Shown piece by piece: positions 46,740 through 56,217 of a stretch of 64,000 nucleotides of DNA. Each line of letters opens with the position of its first letter. Positions within the stretch are counted from its first letter, which is position 1. This stretch comes from Streptomyces sp. NBC_01431 (GTDB lineage Bacteria; Actinomycetota; Actinomycetes; Streptomycetales; Streptomycetaceae). Location of the stretch: contig NZ_CP109496.1 in assembly GCF_036231355.1 (NCBI RefSeq), forward strand, positions 1,674,001 to 1,738,000, given 5' to 3'. The notes below the pieces were generated by a model. The model saw only the letters and a program-made list of their open reading frames with translations, was not told where the DNA came from and searched no databases. Both the position numbers and the translations under genes were made by a program.

Positions 46740-47040
46740 CCACTGCCTGGAGGTCGTCGCCACCCTCGCGGGACTGCTGCTCGGCTTGCCGACGGCGGGA
46801 CAGACGACGGTGTACGACAGGCCGCACACCGGCCGGCCCGTCAGCCGGGCCGAGTGGGCCTACGCGTTCCTGTGGATCGTCGCGGTGGGGGCCCGTGCTG
46901 CGTTCTCCTACGGCTCCGTCCACTGGTTCCACGATGAGCTGGAACGGTGCATGGTCGACAACTGCGTGGCCGCAGCCGGCATCGCCGACTCTCTGCTGCT
47001 GATGGCTGTGGCCATGACACTCACCCGCACCGTCAGTCTC
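46740..47040 (+). pseudogene. Fragment of a DUF1453-like membrane protein
   Basis: LEVVATLAGLLLGLPTAGQT, RPVSRAEWAYAFLWIVAVGA and AAGIADSLLLMAVAMTLTRT look like the C-terminal two thirds of a membrane protein of the same type as its neighbour, with the first helix and start replaced by unrelated Arg/Gly-rich sequence. No ribosome site fits. Probably a remnant. Confidence 0.45.
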
Positions 47041-47221
47041 CCGGGCCGCGTCTCCGCTGTCCGCCACCGCGCTTTCGGACACCCTGTGGCGTGCCGGGGT
47101 ACCAGCCTGTCTCCCGAGCAACGACGGTCGGCCGCAGCGGCGTTCCACATGTCTGGCCGACGGAACGTCATCCTCGGCGAAGACCGCCTTCGAACTGATT
47201 CGAGCCAGCCCGACGCCCGCA

Positions 47222-47854
47222 TCAGAGAGCGCCAGATCGCATCGCGTAAGCGATGGCGTGGGCACGGTTGCGCAACCCCAGGCGGTCCATCATTCCCGCC
47301 AGGACGTTCTTGATGGTGCGGTCCGAGTAATTCAAGGCGTCCGCCACCTCCGCGGTGTCGAGGCCCTCGGCGAGCAGTTTCAGGACCACCACCTCGCGTT
47401 CCTTCAGCCGAGCCATGCAGAGGCCTTGCGACTCCTGAGGCCCGTCCCGGAGGGTTCTGATCTGATCCATCAACGACCGTACGAGCACGTCGGGCGGCTC
47501 GGCCCGTCTCTTCCGGCTGTCCAGCACGGCCTGAAGCACGCTCTCCATGCCGGCCTGCGAGCGCGGCACGAAGCCCACCAGTCCGTACCGCACAGCCCGC
47601 AGCATCCTGGCCTCGCTGATGCCGTCAGCACTGAGCACGATCCACGTCCGCGACCTCGATGGCGCGGCCGACAACCGCCGCATCGACATGAGTGTTTCGT
47701 CTGTGACCTGAGTGGCGAACATCGCGACCACTTCGGCCTCTGAGGGACGACCGGACGCGACAAGTCTCACCTGGCCGCACGCTTGGAAGTACGCCTGGGC
47801 CCCTTCACAAGTGATCGGGTCGCTGGCAAGCACCGCCAAGGGCATTCCAGCCAT
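47222..47854 (-). CDS. LuxR-type regulator with pseudo-receiver domain (copy 1)
   Basis: 210 residues from MAGMPLAVLASDPITCEGAQ, start chosen for GGGGGG eight bases upstream. The N-terminal 120 residues have receiver-like spacing but lack a phosphorylatable Asp in the usual strand (TWIVLSADGISEARMLRAVR). The C-terminal helix-turn-helix is KEREVVVLKLLAEGLDTAEV, ADALNYSDRTIKNVLAGMMD. Very similar to the regulator at 49,339-49,971; the two flank the TMEM175-like gene. Targets unknown; PadR-type operator sites lie in the 600 bases upstream. Confidence 0.85.
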   Translation of the reverse strand: MAGMPLAVLASDPITCEGAQAYFQACGQVRLVASGRPSEAEVVAMFATQVTDETLMSMRRLSAAPSRSRTWIVLSADGISEARMLRAVRYGLVGFVPRSQAGMESVLQAVLDSRKRRAEPPDVLVRSLMDQIRTLRDGPQESQGLCMARLKEREVVVLKLLAEGLDTAEVADALNYSDRTIKNVLAGMMDRLGLRNRAHAIAYAMRSGAL

Positions 47855-48010
47855 GGTGTCCCCCCTACGTGGCGCTGCGCATTCCCTCAAGCCTCCGCCA
47901 CGCACTACACCCTGGATCACGTTCAAACTCCTTGGCCGCTTCATCCATGCCGACGGATTCGACTGCCACGGGACCGGGCAGCACCTGCATCACATCCATA
48001 GCCGGAAGCC

Positions 48011-48031
48011 TACATGTAAGTTTCGACAGGT
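48011..48031. promoter_or_regulatory. PadR-type operator, site A
   Basis: TACATGTAAGTTTCGACAGG: ATGT, eight bases, ACA(G). Lies between the divergent LuxR copy 1 (start 47,854) and the TMEM175-like gene (start 48,467). Right half differs by one base from the ACAT of the PadR consensus. The 47,855-48,466 interval contains no gene. Confidence 0.5.
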
Positions 48032-48316
48032 GAAGTATGGCACTTCTCGAGACATCTTCGGGACCCGTGGCGCGGCACCACGACCGGCGGTCCCCGACGG
48101 GCGGAACGGGCGGCGGACTGCCCCGACGCAACCTTGAGCACCTCTCGACCAGAGTCCACGCACTCGCGGCCCCCGCCTCCCGGCATGGCAGGCATCGATC
48201 ACCCCCGAACCGGCTCCCGGTGCCGTTCCACAGCCGCGAAGACGCCGACCGCCGAACTCCTGACACCCCGATTGGGAGAATCTCCGCAACTTCATCACGA
48301 AACACGCTACGAAATT

Positions 48317-48337
48317 GACATGTCGAGACCGACAAGT
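48317..48337. promoter_or_regulatory. PadR-type operator, site B
   Basis: GACATGTCGAGACCGACAAG: ATGT, eight bases, ACA(A). About 130 bases upstream of the TMEM175-like start, in the same orientation and spacing as sites A, C and D. Confidence 0.5.
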
Positions 48338-48466
48338 GCAAAGTCCCTTCGAGCGACGGCCAGAACGACCCCGAGCGACCACGCTTCGGGCCGTACGCCG
48401 CGCTTTCCCTGCACCGAGGCAAGGCCCTCATGGGCTGAGCACGGAGAAGAACGAGGAGCCCTGCCA

Positions 48467-49117
48467 GTGAGACCTCTGCACGGAATCGACGTCGAGCGGG
48501 TACGAGCGTTCGCCGACGCCGTCTTCGCCATTGCCATCACGCTCCTCGCGCTGGAAATAAGCGTCCCGGAGGACCTGCCTTCCGCCGAACTGGGGCATGC
48601 CCTCAAGGAAACACTCCCGTCCGTCGCCGGCTACCTGCTGAGTTTCGCCGTCGTCGGGGCGCTGTGGATCTCCCATCACCGCCTGTTCCGGGCAGCGGAA
48701 CAGTTGGACGGCCCGCTGATGTACCTCGACCTGGCGCTGATGGCCCTCGTCGCCGCACTGCCGTTTCCCACGAAGCTCATCACCAGGTACCACAGCAACC
48801 CGTTCGCAACCTCGCTGTACGCCGGCACGATCGCCTTGTCCGCTCTGCTCATCACGGTGATGGCGCTGTGGCTCCGCAGGCACCCGGCATTGCGCAGCCC
48901 CGAGGCCCCGCACGAACTGATCACCAAGCCGCTCCACAGCGCGGTGGGTGTCACAGTCATCTTCGGAAGTTCACTGCCGGTGGCCCTGATCTCGCCCGAC
49001 GCGGCGGAGTACTGGTGGGTCGGGCTGGCCATCCCCGTCCGACTCTGTCTCGCATGGCGCCACAGCAGGACGGCCAAGCACGCGGCGGCGATGCCGCCCT
49101 TCCGCCCCAACGGCTGA
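48467..49117 (+). CDS. TMEM175-like (DUF1211) potassium channel-type membrane protein
   Basis: 216 residues from a GTG with GAGGAG eight bases upstream. The first helix carries the family pattern VRAFADAVFAIAITLLALEI (RxxAFxD instead of the FSD form of lysosomal TMEM175), later helices include YLLSFAVVGALWISHHRLFR and LDLALMALVAALPFPTKLIT. Bacterial TMEM175 proteins are tetrameric K+ leak channels with one six-helix unit per subunit. Function in this organism unknown; regulators on both sides suggest it is part of an envelope stress response. Confidence 0.85.
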   Translation: MRPLHGIDVERVRAFADAVFAIAITLLALEISVPEDLPSAELGHALKETLPSVAGYLLSFAVVGALWISHHRLFRAAEQLDGPLMYLDLALMALVAALPFPTKLITRYHSNPFATSLYAGTIALSALLITVMALWLRRHPALRSPEAPHELITKPLHSAVGVTVIFGSSLPVALISPDAAEYWWVGLAIPVRLCLAWRHSRTAKHAAAMPPFRPNG

Positions 49118-49338
49118 CTACTGGCGCGACTGGGCCCGGCCGGCCACAGCCGTGACCTCCACGGGCCCATTCCGCCGACGTCCGACCAGGAAGAGGATGC
49201 CGAGGGACGCAGACGGAGGTCACACGACAGCCCCCGAAGCCGCCGAAAACCCCTCCGGACGCCGGGGTGACAAGGGCTGGGCGGACTTTCGTCGTGCTCG
49301 TGCAACGAGCGTCGCGGCAGGTCGCACTTCGCGACGCA

Positions 49339-49971
49339 TCAGATCACACCGGCTCGCATCGCGTACACGATGGCCTGGGTCCGATTGCGCAGGCCGAGGC
49401 GGAACAGAAGCCCGGCCAGGATGTTCTTGATGGTGCGCTGCGAGTAGTTCAGCTGCCGTGCGACTGTCGCGGTGTCCATCCCCTCGGCCAGAAGCCTGAG
49501 AACCTCGATCTCCCGGTCCTTGAAACCGGCTATGTTCAGGCCGCACGGTTCCAGAATGTCCTCCTGCAATCTCCTCACCTGGTCGATCAAGGACTTGACG
49601 AGTACGTCCGGGAACTGGACCCCTCCCTCCCGACTCCTCAGTACGGCCCGGAGAACCTGGTCCATACACCCCTGCGAGCGAGGCACGAAGCCGACGAGGC
49701 CGAATCGGACGGCACGTATCAGCTCCACCTCACTGATGTGGTCCGCGACCAGCACGAACTTCATCACCGGCTTCGCCGCCTGTTCCACAAGGTGACGCAT
49801 GGCCGCCAAGGTGTCCTCGGCCACCTGATGGGCGAAGAGAACAGTGACATCGGCATCAGCCACTACACCGGGCGGGAGCAGTCTCACCAAGCCGCTCGCA
49901 CGGAACCAGGAACACACTCCGTCGCGCGTGACCGGGTCACTGGCAACGACAGTCAGCGCTGGTGGCGGCAC
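49339..49971 (-). CDS. LuxR-type regulator with pseudo-receiver domain (copy 2)
   Basis: 210 residues from a GTG with AAGGGGAG upstream (PPPALTVVASDPVTRDGVCS). Same two-domain layout as copy 1: no receiver Asp (KFVLVADHISEVELIRAVRF), then KDREIEVLRLLAEGMDTATV and ARQLNYSQRTIKNILAGLLF. GLVGFVPRSQ is shared by both. Transcribed convergently towards the TMEM175-like gene. The paralogue pair probably arose by duplication and may regulate one another or the gene between them. Confidence 0.85.
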   Translation of the reverse strand: MPPPALTVVASDPVTRDGVCSWFRASGLVRLLPPGVVADADVTVLFAHQVAEDTLAAMRHLVEQAAKPVMKFVLVADHISEVELIRAVRFGLVGFVPRSQGCMDQVLRAVLRSREGGVQFPDVLVKSLIDQVRRLQEDILEPCGLNIAGFKDREIEVLRLLAEGMDTATVARQLNYSQRTIKNILAGLLFRLGLRNRTQAIVYAMRAGVI

Positions 49972-50367
49972 GGCTTCTCCCCTTGTCCGGTTCCATGCCG
50001 TTCCACGGGACCGTGCTTGCGATCCCGTCCGCTCCGGAAGCGCCGGCATGGCTGCTCACTGCCTGAACGGTATGCGGCATCAGAGCCAGGCATCATGTCG
50101 CCGACGCACAGAAGTCAGGCCAGTCGGTGTCAAGTCCCCACCGACCAGACCCCATAGAGGGCGTGAAGGCATGCCTCCACGGAACGACAAGCCGGGTCGG
50201 CCCACGGTGTCCCGGCCCCATGGAGACAAAGCACCTGGACCAGGCTCTACCGGCTCAGACCCTCGCACGCCAGCCCGGCTTTGCATCAGGGACGACTGAA
50301 TTGACTCATCCAGAGGAATATTAATATTCTATTTTCAACATGTCGGCTCAATAGTATTGGATATGAG

Positions 50368-51642
50368 GTGTCGACGGTGGGCGCGTGCGCTGACGCAGAG
50401 TTGCTCAAGGAAGCATGCGGACCGAAGGTGGCGCCCGGTACGCGGGACTTCGGGATCACCTGGATCGATCGGCTCTGCAACGAGATCACCAGCGAGATCA
50501 CCAAGGACGTGTTTCCTACCCGACAGGGCAGCGTGCCGTTCCACAACGGGCTCAGGCGTTTCGTCCGGACGAACGTGCTGTCGGTCGCGAAGGCCCACAA
50601 CGTCGCGTCCCCTCCCATGGAGGATGTCACGAGCCAGGTCCGCGACTTCGGCGTATGGGTCGCCGAGCAGGGGTTTTCCGTGGTCTGCATACGGCAGGCC
50701 TACTGGACCGGCACGCGCGAACTCATCGACCGGTGGGGCAGGATGGGCTGGCCCGGGCTTGCACCGGACCCTGCCGCCAACGGCGGGCGCATCGCGGTGT
50801 CGGGCGAGATGGTCTCGCGGGTGGCATTCTGCGCCTTCGACTTTGCCGAGCGCGCCATGCGCGAGTCGGTGCTCGCCCACCAGGAGGCCACGGCTGGCCT
50901 CCCCCTCGGTGGGGATCTACGCCGACGTGACGTGATCACCACGATCCTCGCCACCGACGACGGGCGCGTGAACCCGGCCTGGGACGCCACGCTCGGCTAC
51001 CGGTTGGGCGGCACCCACATCGGCCTGCTCATCAATGCGACCGACCGCGCACACGCCGAGAAGGTCCTTCAGCGCGCGAAGACCGCCACCTCGGCACGCG
51101 AGCACCTGTTGCTGCCGCCGTTCGCGACCCACTGGACCGCCTGGCTGGGATACCGGAAAGCAGTCTCGGTGGGCGTCTTGGACACCCTACGCCGGACGCT
51201 GCTGGGGTCGGATACGCAGACGGCGATGGGCAGGCCCCGACCGGGGGTCGCGGGATTTCGCGCGAGCCATCGTGAAGCCGTGCGAGCCGAGGACATCCGC
51301 GAGAAGTTCAATGACGCACCCCGCTGTCTGTCCTTCCACGACCTCTCGCTGGAGGACCTGTTGTTGCACGATCCGCCTTCCGCCGCCGTGTTCGTCCGGG
51401 ACGAGCTGGGCCCACTCGCGGACCGTACCAATCGAGCGGCTCGCATGCGGGAGACCCTCTCCGTCTGGTTGTCCTGCGGCACGCACACGGCGACGGCGGC
51501 CAGACTCAGCATCCACGAGAACACCGTCCGGCTGCGGCTGAACACGGTCACCGAAATGCTGGGTGCCGGGTACCTCGAACGGAAGGCGGAACTGCTCGTC
51601 GCCCTCCGCCTCTGCGATGTGTTGACCGCTCCACGACCGTGA
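50368..51642 (+). CDS. PucR-type transcriptional regulator
   Basis: 424 residues from GTG. The C terminus RETLSVWLSCGTHTATAARL, SIHENTVRLRLNTVTEML is the PucR C-terminal helix-turn-helix, and the middle (GYRLGGTHIGLLINATDRAH) resembles the GGDEF-like spacer domain of the CdaR/PucR group. These control catabolic or differentiation genes in response to an unknown ligand. Monocistronic; 396 bases upstream (49,972-50,367) contain an AT-rich promoter region and no gene. Confidence 0.85.
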   Translation: MSTVGACADAELLKEACGPKVAPGTRDFGITWIDRLCNEITSEITKDVFPTRQGSVPFHNGLRRFVRTNVLSVAKAHNVASPPMEDVTSQVRDFGVWVAEQGFSVVCIRQAYWTGTRELIDRWGRMGWPGLAPDPAANGGRIAVSGEMVSRVAFCAFDFAERAMRESVLAHQEATAGLPLGGDLRRRDVITTILATDDGRVNPAWDATLGYRLGGTHIGLLINATDRAHAEKVLQRAKTATSAREHLLLPPFATHWTAWLGYRKAVSVGVLDTLRRTLLGSDTQTAMGRPRPGVAGFRASHREAVRAEDIREKFNDAPRCLSFHDLSLEDLLLHDPPSAAVFVRDELGPLADRTNRAARMRETLSVWLSCGTHTATAARLSIHENTVRLRLNTVTEMLGAGYLERKAELLVALRLCDVLTAPRP

Positions 51643-52365
51643 CCTGCGCGCCACGCCGAATACCGACGCGTCCCTCTGTGCAGCAGGCTGCCCCGACCGG
51701 CCAGCCACTCCGCCTTGCAGCGGTGCCTGCGAGGTGTCAGCTCCCGCGTGCTGCGCCCTTCGCATGCAAGGAAAGCCGGTGCCCGAAGCCAGGAGGCATC
51801 TCCCTTGGACGGGCGCCACCGGGTCCGGAGTGCGCGGTCCCTGACGACGGCCGTGCTGGGCTTCGTCAGCCGACTCCGGCAGTCGGGCAGGTACCGGAAG
51901 GTGTCTGGTGCTCGTTGTCCTGGCAGCATGTGATCGACATGCTCTCGGGGCTTGGCCGACTCCTCCGACCGACAGCCCGGGCCCCCGCAGGTGTCACAGC
52001 CGCCGCAGGGCGGCCCTCCGAGAGCTGCCGGCCTGTCCCTCATCGCTGCCGCGAGGGAATCACGCGAGGGTTCGGTCGCCGTCGCCGCCAGGCATACCAG
52101 CGAGGAATCCCAGCACCTTTGACGATTGCCAGCAGCGCGGGCACGCGCATGCGTTCACCCAAGGGTGCCTCCTTTCCCGGGGCGTGCGTCCTTCCCTCTC
52201 ACAGCCTCGGCAACGTTCTCGTGTCGAGCGGACACTGACAGCGCGCCACCGCAGATCGTTGCCTCGCTGTCGGTGCGGGTCCTCCTTGCGGAGTGTCCTG
52301 TCGCCAGGAAGATCCGCCCACTCGGGCTTTCCGAGTGTGCCCTGTGCGAGAGCTGGGCGAGATCA
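51643..52365. other. Intergenic stretch, no gene seen
   Basis: About 720 bases between the PucR-type gene and the PadR-type stop. Frames on both strands lack homology-like patterns or ribosome sites. It may hold remnants too decayed to recognise. Confidence 0.45.
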
Positions 52366-52908
52366 TCAGGCCGAACGAGCCGTGCGGCGCCGGTTCAGGT
52401 GATCGAGGGCCCACAGCGCCCAGTCGTACATAGCCTGGTACTGCCGCAGGCCAAACTCAGCCGCCAACTGCCCCAGCACCTCACGGCCGTCGGGCGGCTC
52501 GGCCTCCCGCCTGGATCGGTGTTCCCGAAGTGCGGAGACATTCTGTTCGGCATACTCGATGACGCCGCGCAGCGCGGTGGCCGCCTCCTCCGGCTCCAGC
52601 GCCTCCAGGAGGAACATGCGCAAAACCTGCTCGTTGCGTACGACTCCCTGTCCCCAGGGCGCCTGTAGCCACGCTCGCAGTTCCTCGCGCCCCTTGGCTG
52701 TCACCTCGTATGTCTTTCGCCGGCGAGGGCCTTCTTGAGCGACTTCGACAAGGCCGCGTTCAGCCATGCGAACGAGCTCCGGATACACACTCGGGTGTGC
52801 AGCCTGCCAGGCCCACCGCCCGATGTCCCCCTCGAACTCCTTCGTCAGCTCGTACCCGCTGGCGGGCTCCACCGCCAGCAGCCCCAGTAGTGCCTGTGTG
52901 AGTGACAT
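52366..52908 (-). CDS. PadR-family transcriptional regulator (intact)
   Basis: 180 residues beginning MSLTQALLGLLAVEPASGYE. The winged helix ends EGPRRRKTYEVTAKGREELR and the C-terminal coiled region has NEQVLRMFLLEALEPEEAAT. PadR proteins repress by binding ATGT-N8-ACAT sites. Its own start codon is inside a palindromic operator (52,901-52,929), which predicts autoregulation. No adjacent efflux or phenolic gene on its strand, so its targets are probably the other sites in this block. Confidence 0.9.
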   Translation of the reverse strand: MSLTQALLGLLAVEPASGYELTKEFEGDIGRWAWQAAHPSVYPELVRMAERGLVEVAQEGPRRRKTYEVTAKGREELRAWLQAPWGQGVVRNEQVLRMFLLEALEPEEAATALRGVIEYAEQNVSALREHRSRREAEPPDGREVLGQLAAEFGLRQYQAMYDWALWALDHLNRRRTARSA

Positions 52909-52929
52909 GTCATTACTTTACATGTCACT
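52901..52929. promoter_or_regulatory. Palindromic PadR operator over the padR start codon
   Basis: AGTGACATGT (52,901-52,910) and ACATGTCACT (52,920-52,929) form a perfect 10-base inverted repeat with a 9-base spacer. The ATG of the intact padR lies inside the left arm. ATGT and ACAT are 9 rather than 8 bases apart. Confidence 0.75.
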
Positions 52930-53339
52930 CTCGAAGTCTCCACGGCCGCCTCGTCGCAGAGGTCGGGATCCCACCGAAGGCTGAGGCTTCGCGAAACAGG
53001 CATGGCGCCGGGCGCGGACCATGTCTACCAGGCGCTCAGACCGCAAAGTCCCGCCCGGAGAAACCGGCAGCCACACCTGCGGCCGGGACGGACGAAGGGC
53101 TCAGCTCCTCGACAGGCAATCACTGACATGTCAATAGCTGTAGAACATCACGAACGCCCGTACCGGACCGGTGCGCGGCACAGGAAGTCCCCAGACCGGC
53201 GGCCACACCCGTCCCGTGCCCGGCCGGCCTCGGGACCCCACCCCACAGCGGCCTCATGCACCGTGTCGGCCGAGTTTTCCGTACCCGATGCGCGCCCAGC
53301 GCTGCGTACGCACGACGCGCCGTCACGTCGATCAGGCCG

Positions 53340-53680
53340 CCGGAGTCCGGGACCGGCGCTCGCACTCACTGGAGCCGTCCGCCGTTCCGGCCGGGCCGCC
53401 GACCTGCGCGACGGCCCGGAGCGCCCAGCCCTCCTCCATGGCGCGCAACCGCAGCCCGTACTCCAGGGCAAGCCGACCACCGGCACTGAACGGGGCGCCG
53501 TCGTCCCAGTCGATCGACGCTTCGATGTCGACAAGTGCCGCACGCTGCTTGGCGGCGATCTCGGCTTGCCGAGCGAGGCGTTGGACGACCTGTTCCCGTG
53601 GGAGCAGCCCGAAGAAGACCTTCAGGAGCATCTCGTGGCGTGTTTCGGGAATCCCGTCTGCTCGTCGAACTCGCCATCGA
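53340..53680 (-). pseudogene. PadR C-terminal half, orphan
   Basis: GIPETRHEMLLKVFFGLLPR, EQVVQRLARQAEIAAKQRAA and IDWDDGAPFSAGGRLALEYG fit the PadR C-terminal domain, in a minus-strand frame without the winged-helix half upstream. The missing half may be the one on the opposite strand at 53,791. The 410 bases between 52,930 and 53,339 contain no gene; a GACAGG...GACATGT pair lies at 53,111-53,131. Confidence 0.65.
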
Positions 53681-53760
53681 TGGCGGTGTCCTGCCGAACG
53701 CCACCGCCAGCCTCGACCCGGGGCGGGCCAAGTGGGCGCTTATCGCGTTACTATACTGGC

Positions 53761-53781
53761 AACATGTAGACTGCGACATAC
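53761..53781. promoter_or_regulatory. PadR-type operator, site C
   Basis: AACATGTAGACTGCGACATA matches ATGT-N8-ACAT exactly. It ends 10 bases before the GTG of the truncated padR (53,791), a position suited to autorepression. Confidence 0.65.
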
Positions 53782-53790
53782 GCTAGAGGT

Positions 53791-54150
53791 GTGACCCTCA
53801 GATATGCAGTGATGGGCCTGCTCATGGACCATCCCGGCAGTGGTTACGACCTGATGAAGCGCTTCCGGCGCTCGCTCGGCAACGTCCGGGTCGCTTCACA
53901 GGGCCAGGTCTACGGCGAGCTGAATCGCCTTGCCGATGCCGGGGTGATTGAGGCCACTTCGGAAGGTCCCCGCGGTCGCCAGGAGTACGCCCTCACCTCG
54001 CCGGGCGAGGCGGACCTGCTGAGATGGCTCGCCCGTACGGAAGGCAGAAAGCCGCAAGCACGGTTCTTCCACCGCCCGCCCGCCCCGGTCGGCGGTCAGG
54101 GTCACACCACGCCGACAACCAGCAGGCGCCTTCCAAGTCACTGCCGTTGA
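53791..54150 (+). pseudogene. PadR N-terminal half (winged helix only)
   Basis: TLRYAVMGLLMDHPGSGYDL, VASQGQVYGELNRLADAGVI and SPGEADLLRWLARTEGRKPQ are a complete PadR winged helix; after about residue 85 the frame reads unrelated Pro/Thr-rich sequence to 54,150. A 119-residue product could still bind DNA but lacks the dimer coil. The GTG start follows operator site C. Confidence 0.7.
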
Positions 54151-54236
54151 GGCCGGCCCGGTCGAGCGAGACCCCGATCACGGATAGCACCCCCTCGCAC
54201 TCCCACGCGCGCAACCTTCCCACACAAGTAAGTATT

Positions 54237-54257
54237 GACATGTAGAAGTCGACATGT
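54237..54257. promoter_or_regulatory. PadR-type operator, site D
   Basis: GACATGTAGAAGTCGACATG matches ATGT-N8-ACAT exactly. It is about 145 bases upstream of the lectin-like gene's start and just after the truncated padR, in the likely promoter of the lectin gene. Confidence 0.6.
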
Positions 54258-54402
54258 GCAGGATCAGGGCGACGACGGAGCGGCGCATGCCTGCCAACCG
54301 CCGCATGGGGCACGGGGATACGGGCCAGGAGCCTTCCCATCGCCACCCACCCCCGAACAACTCACGTGCACAAGAGAACACACACCGCAGAAGGAGAAAC
54401 CC

Positions 54403-55395
54403 ATGGCGATGCCCCGGGGCCTGACACGGCCCACGCTGACAGGCAAACCACGCAAGGCGGCCGTCGCGGCCCTGCTGACGGCCCTCGCCGTCCTGGGCCC
54501 CATGGGCATGCAGCCGGCAGCCGCGACCGAGGGCGACTGGCAGCTCTTCGGCGACCCCCACGCGCGAACGCCCGACACGCCCGCCGGGGCCGACACCGCC
54601 TCCGTGATGCGGGGCGAGGACAACAGGATCTGGTGGTCGCCGGGCGGGGCCAACCCCGCGCGGCCCATTCCCGGCGATTGGCGGACGAGCGACGCACCCG
54701 CCGCAGTCATACACGACAGCCGGCTGTTCGTCTTCATCCGCGGCAACGACCACCGCCTGTACTACGCCCAACTGACCGACACAGGCCGGAATCTGTGGAC
54801 CAGTTGGACTGCAGTTCCGCAGTCAAACGCCCTCGGCACTCCCTCGGTAGTCAGCACCGGCGACCAGTTGTCGGTGTTCTACACGAACAGCAACCACCAA
54901 ATCGTGTGGAGCCTGTACCACTCGTCGGCACCGACGGGCTGGGAATTCCTCAACCGTGCCGTGCCGGGGAATGCGACGACCGACTCCTCTCCGGCGGCCG
55001 TGGCCTACTCTCCGGGCCAGGAGAACCTCGCCGTCTTCCACCGTGGCACCGACAACCACATCTACCGGCAGAACTACTACGGGGCCAGCGAGCTGTGGGA
55101 CAACCGCTGGACGCGCGTCGGCGGCGCCATCACCCACTCGCAGCCCGCTGCCGCCGTCAGCGGAACCCTGTCCGACACCATCGTGCTCGCGGTGCGGGGT
55201 GACGACAACTATCCCTGGGTGACGACGATCGAGGCCGGCCGGACCACATACGACTGGCACCCGCTCCACGGCGCGCAGCTCACCCCCCACGCGCCCTCCC
55301 TGTGGCCATCGCTCGCCCGGACCTACATCTACCTTGCCATCTCGGCCGCCACGCAGATCGGCCATGACATCCCGCTGTACAAGCGAGTGAACTAG
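54403..55395 (+). CDS. Secreted lectin-like beta-propeller protein
   Basis: About 330 residues from MAMPRGLTRPTLTGKPRKAA, with strong AAGGAG seven bases upstream. A signal peptide runs to about residue 45 (ALAVLGPMGMQPAAA). The mature part has repeated Trp/His-rich blades (DNRIWWSPGG, NDHRLYYAQLTD, NHQIVWSLYH, TDNHIYRQNYYG) like PLL-type and fungal-lectin-type fucose-binding propellers. It should be secreted and bind glycans, possibly from other microbes or plants. A PadR operator lies upstream. Not clustered with any enzyme. Confidence 0.75.
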   Translation: MAMPRGLTRPTLTGKPRKAAVAALLTALAVLGPMGMQPAAATEGDWQLFGDPHARTPDTPAGADTASVMRGEDNRIWWSPGGANPARPIPGDWRTSDAPAAVIHDSRLFVFIRGNDHRLYYAQLTDTGRNLWTSWTAVPQSNALGTPSVVSTGDQLSVFYTNSNHQIVWSLYHSSAPTGWEFLNRAVPGNATTDSSPAAVAYSPGQENLAVFHRGTDNHIYRQNYYGASELWDNRWTRVGGAITHSQPAAAVSGTLSDTIVLAVRGDDNYPWVTTIEAGRTTYDWHPLHGAQLTPHAPSLWPSLARTYIYLAISAATQIGHDIPLYKRVN

Positions 55396-55399
55396 GGCG

Positions 55400-55620
55400 C
55401 GTATCGAGTTCCTCCGGTTGGCGGTGTAGTCCCTCTACTCCGAGATGACTGCCTTGCTTCCGCGTTTGCGCAGATGGGCCCGGTTACCGGGGGACGATTA
55501 GGCATCGTCCCCGGCGACCGCGTCCGGCCAGGTGCGGGGCGGCCGACGGGCCCGCGGACCCGTACCTTCTTGAGCACGGGGGATGAATTGCGGTCCGTCC
55601 GCGGTCTGTCGCACAGTCAG
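55400..55620 (-). pseudogene. IS5-like transposase remnant
   Basis: On the minus strand VLKKVRVRGPVGRPAPGRTR, and in a neighbouring frame AHLRKRGSKAVI, match the region between the second and third catalytic acids of IS5-type transposases (RVRGPVGRP ... AYSSRANRAHLRRRGIKAVI). Broken into several frames. The rest of the 820-base interval 55,396-56,217 has no recognisable gene. Confidence 0.5.
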
Positions 55621-56217
55621 GACGGACACCAACGGGCGACGCTTCCGGTCGGCGGCCGAGTGCGCCTTGCTGGTCTGCCCGCCCCTGGAGCGTCCGAGGA
55701 GGGCAGCCTTCAGCCGAAGTTCGCGTCGACGCCGGATGTGTCGTCACTCTTTCCGCCGGACGGTTCGCGGAACGCCTATACAGAAGACCCTGACCAGGGG
55801 CTCCGTTTCCGTCGGCCGGTGTTCCGTTGCGGGATCCCCTTACGGAACACCTCGGCAGGTCGATTGTCGGCGCTGTCATTGAGCGGGCAGTCGCCATGCC
55901 CCCCACGCACGAACGGTAAGCAGCAGCCAGCTCGCCTCTCACCTCTGAATGGATTTGGGTAGCCCCGACCAGGCAGGCTCAACCGGGGATTGGTGGAGGA
56001 TTGAGCTTTAAGGTCACTCAAGAGCCCTCAGTTCATCTGCTGCGTTGCGCGGCGAGGTAAGCGCCCTTACTCACTGTGGGCCGCAATCGACTTCGACCGC
56101 GCCCTCATCACCGTTTCGACGAGAGCCCCGTCAGTGCACCGTCTCAACCATTTAGGACTTCAAGCCTCCGGCCCGCGCGGCCGGACCTCAACCATTGCCA
56201 AGCCTGGAGCATCACTC

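Noticed and set aside
53111..53131. GACAGG...GACATGT pair resembling the PadR half-sites
   Set aside because: The half-sites have the right 14-base period but not the ATGT-N8-ACAT order; left out of the operator set.
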